Source: Candidatus Poseidoniaceae archaeon
Lineage (GTDB): Archaea > Thermoplasmatota > Poseidoniia > Poseidoniales > Poseidoniaceae
DNA: 11,206 nt
Direction: 5' to 3'
Assembly (NCBI GenBank): GCA_022451765.1
Contig: JAKUNY010000038.1
Span: 1 to 11,206 of the forward strand
The notes under the pieces are model-generated. The model ran no database searches, was not told where the DNA came from, and saw nothing but the letters and a program-made list of their open reading frames with translations. Shown one piece after another: positions 6,201 to 11,206 of the stretch (position 1 is the stretch's first letter; every line of letters starts with the position of its first letter). A program made the translations under genes and the position numbers.

Positions 6201-8133
6201 TTTCCTCACCCGGACTTGCCCAAGCGCTGTTGACCCAGTCATCCACTCCCCACGTGGTTGAAGAGGAGGGAGCATTTGTACCGGATGGGCCAGCTCCTGC
6301 ATGGGGTTCGGTGTTGTTAATCATTGAGACGCCCTCGAGCGTGTGGGTCCACTGCGCTGAGTGAACTGGCGCCCCGTTTCCATCGTAGAGGAAAATCTGG
6401 TCCGGAGTTGTGTGTTTCAGATAGAATTGGGACGTTCCGTTGAGCGCAATCAGCGTTGTTTCTCCTGGCTGAAGAACAGTATCTGATTTGGCTGGCATGT
6501 TGTACTGGTGCAGGATGAGGGTTCGACTCGCAGCAGAGAACCTCCAGCCGGCAACATCGACTTCATCCATCCCCATGTTTTGGATTTCAATCCATTCACC
6601 GTTTGGATACGAGGAGGAATCGCTTCCAACAGCATCCGGCAATACCTCTGTGATTCGAACCTCACCCGTGGTCGGTGTGGGTATTGGCTCGGGTTGTCCA
6701 GGCGATGGTGAGATTGAAGGAGTCCAAGGATCGTGATAGTTTTGTCCACGCAACAACGAGATATTTGCTCCGTAATTGGTGGTGTAATGTCCCATGTCAA
6801 CGATGGTTCCAGTAGCATCGCGCACAACGAGGTGATTGTGATTATCCCATAGGCGGGTTTCACTGGTGAATTCAACAACACGTCGCTCGCCGGCTTTTAT
6901 GCTTGTACTTCCCTGCGAACTGTTGGCAACAATTGAGCCAGGATCAAGGTACGTGACGTTGCCCATGCCATCAATGATTGACCATCCATTGAGATCGACA
7001 TCAACCGCTCCTGTGTTGTAGAACTCGACCCACTCTCCTTCGGGTGCAGACCCTCCGTCCAATGTACTAACAGGCATCAGCTCGTTTAGTTTGACATCTC
7101 CGATTGCCGTTATCGCATCAAGTGAGGGTGCATTCGATGCATTCGGTGTTGGATAGGTCGAGTACTGCCACATTCCTCCGCTGGGTGATGCTTCAAGTGA
7201 AAAACCGGGTTGGTTTGAATTCCACATAACCTCACTGGCAATGCTACCGTTTGCAAGATACAATCGTAAGGTTTCTTGCCCGTTGTTGAGAACGCCACTG
7301 TTTGTTGAGGCGTTAACGGATACAACTCTGGTTTCCTGTGGAAGGATGAAGAATGTTGAAGCATCAGTGCTTGCGCCAATTAGATGATTTTCATCCAACG
7401 GAATCGTGTTTCCTGCAAGGTCTTGCAACCAATAGCCAGCAAGGTCGATGCTGGAAGAACCGTTGTTGTAAAGTTCAACCCATTCTCCACCGGGCCAGGT
7501 TCCGTTGTCATAACTGGGCCACGGGTCTGCCATAACTTCGTTAATGATGACATCGCTCTGAGCGTACACAGGTCCGCCTGTACCTCCTCCACCTGTGGGA
7601 TTTGCAGAGCCAGGTGTTGGATTTGAGGTAGGAATCCAGTCGTTGTAAGGGTCGGATGGATCCTCCTCGAGGCTTACTCCACTGGAACTTGAATTCCAAG
7701 TAGCTTCATCGACCCATCCACTGGTCGCGTCATAAAGGGTCATAAAATCATTCGAATTTGCAACATAAAAGTTGGTTGAGGCGTTGCGAGCGACAATCAT
7801 GTAATCACCGGGTGCAATTGTGTAGGTTGATGCATTGTTCGAGTCAAAGCCAACAATTGAAGCGGCGTTAAGCGTTAGCGTCTTTGCCGCTTTGTTCGAA
7901 AAATACCAGTTGCGAACATCGACGGAGGATGTACCCGAATTGTGCAGTTCCAACCACTCACCGTTTGGCCATGCTGCATCATCGTAGCCATTTGGGTTCG
8001 GCATGACCTCGTTGATGCAAATCGTACCTCCACACGGTTGACTGCGAGCAGATGTTGCTTCCACCGGGCCGACCAGGTGTGTCACGGGAACAAGAAGCAT
8101 CAGGGTGATAAGAAAAATTGACTCAAATCGCAT
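3241..8133 (-). CDS. giant surface protein: six lamin-tail domains, tandem HKD phospholipase D domains, calcium repeats, C-terminal anchor
   Basis: A 1630-residue predicted exported protein anchored near its C-terminus. Residues 1-26 form a Sec signal peptide (MRFES, hydrophobic core, likely cleavage near VEA). Six lamin-tail domains begin at about 39, 192, 346, 490, 654 and 809; most carry an INEVM-like strand, GEW(V/L)E(L/F) and a closing PTPGS-type linker, the sixth is degenerate. Two phospholipase D domains (about 990-1145, 1195-1345) each hold an intact H-x-K-x4-D: HAKVAVRD at 1091-1098 with GSGNW, and HNKGAIVD at 1291-1298 with SSINW. The pair should form one active site for a phosphodiester substrate (nucleic acid or lipid). 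Asp/Asn-rich calcium repeats follow (1349-1505), then a membrane helix (1523-1547) and a basic, then acidic, cytoplasmic tail. Twelve cysteines and about two dozen N-x-S/T sites fit an extracellular body. The frame opens 34 codons upstream inside the permease gene; ATG 8133 is chosen because it begins the signal peptide. Substrate unknown. Confidence 0.93.
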   Translation of the reverse strand: MRFESIFLITLMLLVPVTHLVGPVEATSARSQPCGGTICINEVMPNPNGYDDAAWPNGEWLELHNSGTSSVDVRNWYFSNKAAKTLTLNAASIVGFDSNNASTYTIAPGDYMIVARNASTNFYVANSNDFMTLYDATSGWVDEATWNSSSSGVSLEEDPSDPYNDWIPTSNPTPGSANPTGGGGTGGPVYAQSDVIINEVMADPWPSYDNGTWPGGEWVELYNNGSSSIDLAGYWLQDLAGNTIPLDENHLIGASTDASTFFILPQETRVVSVNASTNSGVLNNGQETLRLYLANGSIASEVMWNSNQPGFSLEASPSGGMWQYSTYPTPNASNAPSLDAITAIGDVKLNELMPVSTLDGGSAPEGEWVEFYNTGAVDVDLNGWSIIDGMGNVTYLDPGSIVANSSQGSTSIKAGERRVVEFTSETRLWDNHNHLVVRDATGTIVDMGHYTTNYGANISLLRGQNYHDPWTPSISPSPGQPEPIPTPTTGEVRITEVLPDAVGSDSSSYPNGEWIEIQNMGMDEVDVAGWRFSAASRTLILHQYNMPAKSDTVLQPGETTLIALNGTSQFYLKHTTPDQIFLYDGNGAPVHSAQWTHTLEGVSMINNTEPHAGAGPSGTNAPSSSTTWGVDDWVNSAWASPGEENPIWPAYSGPENLLVTEIATSCDLPSFEPAADWIELYNTGVSEVNLSRWILSADYSVNPLMGLQFIDASMLWESTSNDTILAPMSRIVVELQHDIFGPNLEDVSSINLLNPDGELVLTIAPPASSLSTNCATYGYNATNAEWLEFMWPTPGSPEPDATMLASLDDIKFSSIMWDGVSSISTELEFFELTNIGNETAVLNGWSVRRIASDGTSFESDITNLQLNAYSSLKLSNDVSALELFEDGEIVDMGMVMENPIYLLDSGMALQLIHPTGMVADTIVYKNGPVESEGWSGVSLSEPVSGIDNLILYRGDGCGVMTDTNQSIDWHQRWGRLGASDFCGELGFDDATSITPLIAPEHGLMDLMNWIDGAQTSLHLHLYILQSSELTQALINAHIRGVDVVVVLNEPEDWWKSNDKQAQEAYAYALKEAGVSVHWFGGTGDDPYLYLHAKVAVRDNASVWIGSGNWKPSSLPYDGDRGNRDWGIIVDSQQLANNVKMKMAFDERSMYLQPVSTIPPTNSYFIPDARNISQQTTAQVYSGTYSGQLLTCPDDCVDGLTEMIESADNEILLSLQYLDLNWKWGWGENPVISALEEAATEGVSIRLIINGAYLDEDIQDVVDRINNDWNITNGWDAAAIIMSEDDDVMKLHNKGAIVDGESVLISSINWGDSAMVRNREMGLIVTSTEVAAPYIDSWYADWTRLDNVTDSDNDGMPDIFEVNFGLNRTVSMHNGLLEAEADNDNDGLSNLDEYTLGGHPLNPDTDGDCILDAVEVSWAQATALDPSVSDVSPHDAINLADADGDGINEADALGCDLGGVEPVDTNDNQSDEPTTDNDGDGVLNSNDDCPNTPENTPTDVTGCSSEQRNQKAGDASGEAEEGFGETFMLLLMVGGLLLLIGAVYGIVQSRKENEARKDWVTDQHIDDVVGTDAQWEQPVLDGRNEDTTSPLTKELERFPGWDETMLQQYLDHGWTLDQLEEYYQQQVAEQG
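3625..4090 (-). repeat. thrombospondin type 3-like calcium-binding repeats (within the surface protein)
   Basis: This part of the giant surface protein encodes repeated Asp/Asn-rich loops: DSDNDGMPD, DNDNDGLSN, DTDGDCILD, DADGDGINE and DNDGDGVLN, ending in DDCPNTPENTPTDVTGC. These match the x-D-x-D-x-D-G pattern of thrombospondin type 3 and related calcium loops, which usually stiffen extracellular stalks when calcium is bound. They lie between the catalytic HKD region and the membrane helix, so they probably form a calcium-rigidified stalk holding the enzyme domain away from the membrane. Confidence 0.85.
5310..8025 (-). repeat. array of six lamin-tail (LTD) domains (within the surface protein)
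   Basis: Six immunoglobulin-like lamin-tail modules are encoded head to tail, starting near residues 39, 192, 346, 490, 654 and 809, about every 150 residues. Recurrent elements are a first strand (INEVMPNP, INEVMADP, LNELMPVS, ITEVLPDA, VTEIATSC), the core (GEWLELHN, GEWVELYN, GEWVEFYN, GEWIEIQN, ADWIELYN) followed by a VDLNGW-like strand, and a closing proline-glycine linker (PTPGSANP, PTPNASNAP, SPSPGQPEP, ASPGEENP, PTPGSPEP). The sixth copy (DIKFSSIMW ... EFFELTNIG) lacks GEW. The copies have diverged at the DNA level, so this is an old protein-level repeat rather than a recent tandem duplication. Confidence 0.87.
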
Positions 8134-8200
8134 ACAGCATCGACACTTAGACCCAGCGCCTTCCCCCTCATATCTTTTGGTACGTAGAAACCTCTGAATT
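8134..8200 (-). other. intergenic gap before the giant surface protein gene
   Basis: This 67-base gap is the largest between protein genes here and the likeliest place for a separate promoter. On the minus strand an A/T-rich stretch, AAAAGATAT (about 8178-8170), lies roughly 40 bases before the ATG. It could serve as a poor archaeal TATA element and would give a short leader. I see no good Shine-Dalgarno sequence before the ATG at 8133, which is compatible with a short-leader or leaderless message. A small perfect inverted repeat, CTGAATTTCAG at 8194-8204, overlaps the permease stop codon; with no loop it is not a convincing terminator. Confidence 0.25.
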
Positions 8201-9703
8201 TCAGATGAAACCGAAGTTATCAGCCATCTGCGCAAAGGTGTAAATCATGATAGGTACCAGGATGATTCCCATACCATGACTCCTTCGAATACCAATTCGA
8301 GGTGGCATTAGTCCGAGAATGGTTCCAACAATTAGTACACCAATGCCGACAAACCCAGTGGAGAGCCAAACAAGTGCAGTAACGAAAATAATGACTCCCA
8401 TAACCATGGATTGCAATGGGATTGCTGCGTGAAGCCGGAGCATGCCTTTACCAACAATTTTCATGATTGGCATCGCCATAATTCCAGCTGCAAGGGTGAC
8501 GGCAAGCAAACGAACGAAATCGGCCGTCGGTTGAGAAGAATTCCATGTTTCGATTGGATACATCATTTTCAGGGCAAGCGTCGCTCCAGACCGAGATCGT
8601 CCAATGATGTAGAGGAATCCAAGAACCATCACGGTAACAGCAGTGTTGACTGCAGACAAAATTGCAATCACCTCTAAATCTTGTTTTGTTTGAGGCCCTT
8701 CGTACCCTTCTTCAGCTTCTGCAACCGCAATTTCAAGAAGTTCATCATCGCTGAGTTCGGTCAGACGCCGCGTCTCCCAGTCCATTCCATATCCTTCTTT
8801 TCCTTGGACCTTCGCAGCCACGTTGCGACCACCCATAACCAGAACAGTTGCTTGAGAAGCAGTCATTCCGGGAAGTACTCCCATGCTTGCTCCAGCCACT
8901 GCGGACCAGAAACATGGTGCGATGAGCGGCTTCGCAGGCGGGAGATCCCAGTTTTCCCTCTGCGGGGGAAGATGGCTTGTCGTTGCATAGATGTCCAGTA
9001 GATTTGCAATTCCGAACAAACCAGCCAAACTTGGCAGCAAAAGCGATGGTGAAGGCATTCCCACTGGGCTATCGACAGGTAACTCAAACACTGCCCAACC
9101 GTACAGACCTGCAAGTAGGAAAAATACGGTTGCTGCGATGAATCCCGCGAAACGGCTGTCGTTTCCAAGTCGTTTTCCAGTCAGTTTTTGCACCCATTTT
9201 GGCCAATCGAGTCGGGTTGTTTCGGTTGCAAGCAACAGCAGTGAAATGACCAGTAAGATGACTGGAAGCCAGTTACGCAAGCCATTGTACCAATCGAGTT
9301 CAGGTCCGAAAGCGATTCGGGCAACAACGATTAGCGGCAGGGACAAGAAAAGCCCCAATTGCGATCCTCTTGCAGACCAAGCGACACCTCGTGCTGCGTT
9401 TCCGGCCAACAGCATACGATGCCCGGGAAGTAAAGACAGAGCCGTATCCCCGTCCGGTGCTCCAATCAATGCCGATGGAATGTAATTCAGAAATGTGTGC
9501 ACGGTTCCGGTTGATACGATAATTGCCGCAACTGCAGAGAGGGGGATTCCAAGTTCGCGCAACCCTGGCGAAACCGCCAGCAAAATAAGTGCACCATTGT
9601 TGACGTGAAAACCTGGAATTAAGCCGGTTAGTGACCCGAGCATTACCCCAAAAAACAGGGCGCCTAGAAGCCACCACAGTTCATGGAAGTATGCCTCGAT
9701 CAT
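8201..9703 (-). CDS. TctA-family (DUF112) multi-pass permease, archaeal type
   Basis: Predicted membrane transport protein of 500 residues with many hydrophobic helices. It carries both inverted halves of the TctA fold: the first-half motif GLIPGFHVN at 27-35 with IPS (75-77) and GAPDGDTALSLLPGHRM (81-97), and the second-half motif GVLPGMTASQATVL at about 274-287. These match the archaeal TctA-like group (COG1784) better than bacterial citrate TctA. In bacteria TctA works with TctB and a binding protein TctC for carboxylates; neither partner is present in this window, so the substrate is unknown. Between the second motif and the next helix lies an acidic soluble stretch (about 312-342, LSDDELLEIAVAEAEEGYEG) that looks like an insertion in a loop. 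The start at ATG 9703 is firm: AGGTGAT sits 3 bases upstream and overlaps the stop codon of the preceding OB-repeat gene, so the two are probably cotranscribed and translationally coupled. Confidence 0.9.
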   Translation of the reverse strand: MIEAYFHELWWLLGALFFGVMLGSLTGLIPGFHVNNGALILLAVSPGLRELGIPLSAVAAIIVSTGTVHTFLNYIPSALIGAPDGDTALSLLPGHRMLLAGNAARGVAWSARGSQLGLFLSLPLIVVARIAFGPELDWYNGLRNWLPVILLVISLLLLATETTRLDWPKWVQKLTGKRLGNDSRFAGFIAATVFFLLAGLYGWAVFELPVDSPVGMPSPSLLLPSLAGLFGIANLLDIYATTSHLPPQRENWDLPPAKPLIAPCFWSAVAGASMGVLPGMTASQATVLVMGGRNVAAKVQGKEGYGMDWETRRLTELSDDELLEIAVAEAEEGYEGPQTKQDLEVIAILSAVNTAVTVMVLGFLYIIGRSRSGATLALKMMYPIETWNSSQPTADFVRLLAVTLAAGIMAMPIMKIVGKGMLRLHAAIPLQSMVMGVIIFVTALVWLSTGFVGIGVLIVGTILGLMPPRIGIRRSHGMGIILVPIMIYTFAQMADNFGFI

Positions 9704-9706
9704 TGC

Positions 9707-9713
9707 ATCACCT
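9707..9713 (-). promoter_or_regulatory. ribosome binding site of the permease gene
   Basis: AGGTGAT on the minus strand, 3 bases before ATG 9703, is complementary to the archaeal 16S 3' end (ATCACCT). Its first bases overlap the TAG stop (9714-9712) of the upstream OB-repeat gene, favouring coupled translation. Confidence 0.8.
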
Positions 9714-11206
9714 ATGATTGGTCGATGTATTCCTGACGATCGCCGATTCCATCACCATCGCTGTCTTCGCTGTTGGAGCTGGTTCCAAAAGCGGATTCGA
9801 GGGCATTACTCAAACCATCGTTATCGTTGTCATCAACATCAGCATTGCTCAACGTGTAAACCATGCTCACGCTCTCTGCGTCTTCAACTTGGAGTAGACG
9901 ACCCTCCCATGCCATCGCCGTTCCCAAATGAAGTTCATCGAGACCAATGCAGTTGTTAACAGCGTCCAAAAGAATCCGCTTGTCACTGCCCGGCTCGCTC
10001 AGATCCCACGTCCCATTTTCTTCCATTGCGAGACCATTGATTCGCACAATCTTGTTTTTATCGTACCCCCAATCAACTGCGCCGTCGCTCCACAACAGGT
10101 TCATTGGATTTGCTTTTTGACCCTCTTCGAGACTGTGCACCAACAATTCTGCTCGCATGTTTTCATCATCCCATGCAATTGTCACGTTTGCAACAACCGC
10201 TTGCCCTGCTTCAAGCCAACTCGAGCGAGGTCCTGGAATTGTTACAGCAATACTAGTCCATCCGGGCGTGTACCCAGAGGAATCAACAAAATAACCAGAC
10301 TCATCTTCGACACTTGGTTCCATAGCGTATTTCATGTAAGCAGATACCATGTAGTGCTGATTTGGTGAATCCAGCACTGCGGTTGGATTGGCACTGAGCA
10401 TCAGCAACAAATCGTCGATTGATGAGGTTGCGATGAGAGAGGGATTGGATTCGCCGCTCTTGTCCAAACACCAAGCCGACATTGCAGTGTTCCAAACCAA
10501 CCTACCTCGCATTTTAATGCCCTCGCCGTCCAATGTATCGATGTCACGGATGTCATCGTCACTCGGTAGCACACAGAGCGGTGAGCCTGACGAGCCCGAT
10601 AATTCCCAGGTGTCGTTTTCGACAGATAGCGTACCAGCAACATCCACGGTTCTCCCCGAGGAGTACATCCATGTTGATTGTGAGGACCAATCGAGAAGCG
10701 GTATCTCTATTGGGTGATTTCTATCGATTTCAATGTCGGGGCCTTGAACTCCAAGATTCCATCGAAGTTCCCGTTGTTGGTACGAAAGAACACCTTGGAC
10801 CGTAACTTTCGAGCCGGCTTCAATCCATTCGTTGGTGGCAGAATGGATTGTCATTCCTATTTGGTGTTCCGAATTGCCGTAGTTCGGATGATCTCCGAGT
10901 TTGGCGTTACCAAACGCAACCTCAGGTGCGATGGACTTCGAGAGGAAACCGGTTATTCGGATGACTTCACCGTCGTAGGCTTGCGGATTCAAAGCCACAT
11001 CGGATATTGATAATTGTGGGGAATCGGGGATGTCACTGGCTTTCCAATTCATCGCTCCAGCCCCGAGTGCTTGTACCCACATACGCCCTTCGTAATTGAT
11101 GACATCTCCAATGATTGTGACATTGGTTCCAATTGGAGGTAATTCCCCTGGCCGATACCAACGCAGTTCAACAACACCCGTTCCATCGTCGATGATTGCA
11201 TCCAGC
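9712..11206 (-). CDS. secreted-type OB-fold repeat protein with calcium-binding C-terminus (5' end outside window)
   Basis: The frame is open from the window edge to TAG 9714-9712, giving 497 residues of a longer protein. An ATG at 11082 is internal, because the 41 codons before it are in frame and encode part of an OB-like barrel (DDGTGVVELRWYRPGE ... VTIIGDVINYEGR). Several OB-fold-like units follow, with strands such as GEVIRITGFLS, VDVAGTLSVENDTWEL, GIKMRGRLVW and KIVRINGLAMEENGTWDL. Units centred near residues 66-260 and 265-455 look like a duplicated two-barrel module. The C-terminus holds two calcium-type loops (DDNDNDGLSN, DSDGDGIGD) and no membrane helix. The calcium loops and sparse cysteines suggest export, but the signal peptide would lie outside the window. 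OB folds of this tRNA_anti-like type usually bind nucleic acid or other polymers; binding here is inferred. No catalytic motif is visible in this part. It is followed 8 bases later by the permease. Confidence 0.85.
   Translation of the reverse strand, partial: LDAIIDDGTGVVELRWYRPGELPPIGTNVTIIGDVINYEGRMWVQALGAGAMNWKASDIPDSPQLSISDVALNPQAYDGEVIRITGFLSKSIAPEVAFGNAKLGDHPNYGNSEHQIGMTIHSATNEWIEAGSKVTVQGVLSYQQRELRWNLGVQGPDIEIDRNHPIEIPLLDWSSQSTWMYSSGRTVDVAGTLSVENDTWELSGSSGSPLCVLPSDDDIRDIDTLDGEGIKMRGRLVWNTAMSAWCLDKSGESNPSLIATSSIDDLLLMLSANPTAVLDSPNQHYMVSAYMKYAMEPSVEDESGYFVDSSGYTPGWTSIAVTIPGPRSSWLEAGQAVVANVTIAWDDENMRAELLVHSLEEGQKANPMNLLWSDGAVDWGYDKNKIVRINGLAMEENGTWDLSEPGSDKRILLDAVNNCIGLDELHLGTAMAWEGRLLQVEDAESVSMVYTLSNADVDDNDNDGLSNALESAFGTSSNSEDSDGDGIGDRQEYIDQS
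9838..11004 (-). repeat. tandem duplication of a two-OB-fold module, about 200 residues per unit
   Basis: Two landmark pairs recur about 200 residues apart in the OB-repeat protein: NEWIEAGSKVTVQG with SSWLEAGQAVVANV, and VENDTWELSGSSGS with EENGTWDLSEPGSD. Each pair appears in the same order, and each unit has a cysteine after the second landmark (PLCVL, NNCIG). Copies are divergent in DNA. Boundaries are approximate and set from the protein pattern. Confidence 0.6.

Noticed and set aside
8168..8181. Archaeal promoter (TATA-like AAAAGATAT) before the giant surface protein gene
   Set aside because: Position is reasonable but the match is poor and there is no clear BRE, so it is only mentioned in the gap entry.
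8194..8204. Inverted repeat CTGAATTTCAG at the permease stop
   Set aside because: Five base pairs with a single central base cannot form a usable hairpin, and no T-run follows. Likely chance.
8134..8235. Upstream extension of the giant surface protein to a start at 8235
   Set aside because: The extra 34 residues (MRRWLITSVSSEIQRF and on) are not signal-peptide-like and overlap the 3' end of the permease gene. The ATG at 8133 begins a clear Sec signal peptide.
8991..9485. Plus-strand 164-residue open frame inside the permease gene
   Set aside because: It is antisense to conserved TctA coding sequence, and its Ser/Pro/Arg-rich translation looks like a reverse-strand artefact.
1..11206. CRISPR array, insertion sequence or tRNA-flanking integrated element
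   Set aside because: No short spaced direct repeats, transposase or integrase motifs, or duplicated tRNA end were seen. All repeats found are protein-level domain repeats.

Overview
The window looks like chromosomal DNA from an uncultivated marine archaeon, most plausibly Marine Group II Euryarchaeota (Poseidoniales) or a close relative. This is an inference from gene content and signals, not a phylogenetic placement. The pointers are an archaeal-type TctA-family permease, very large secreted or surface proteins with lamin-tail, OB-fold and thrombospondin-type-3-like calcium repeats, strong AGGTGAT ribosome binding sites matching the archaeal 16S 3' end, and a tRNA-Asn gene with no encoded CCA.

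Every gene lies on the minus strand, so transcription runs from the right edge to the left, and coding density is high with no gap above 100 bases. Right to left: (1) a 5'-truncated secreted-type protein made of repeated OB-fold-like modules with a calcium-binding C-terminus (9712-11206); (2) an orphan TctA-like permease (8201-9703) starting 8 bases later; (3) a 1630-residue surface protein with a signal peptide, six lamin-tail domains, two intact phospholipase D HKD motifs, calcium repeats, one membrane anchor and a cytoplasmic tail (3241-8133); (4) a Bax-inhibitor-1/YccA-type seven-helix membrane protein (2460-3200); (5) an isopenicillin-N-synthase-like Fe(II)/2-oxoglutarate oxygenase (1493-2455); (6) a thymidine/pyrimidine-nucleoside phosphorylase of the bacterial/human short type (216-1487); (7) tRNA-Asn(GTT) (100-172). 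A weak partial reading frame may start at 70 and run off the left edge.

Spacing suggests at least two coupled groups. The OB protein and permease are coupled by a ribosome binding site overlapping a stop codon. The YccA, oxygenase and phosphorylase genes follow each other at 4-5 base intervals. The big surface protein sits between them, with gaps of 67 and 40 bases.

The most interesting reading is an envelope module for handling an extracellular polymer, possibly DNA. Lamin-tail and OB-fold domains occur together with a nuclease domain in ExeM-type extracellular nucleases. Here a lamin-tail/HKD protein and an OB-repeat protein are encoded by near neighbours around an orphan permease, with a nucleoside phosphorylase downstream. 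The architecture is seen in the sequence; the shared function is a hypothesis.
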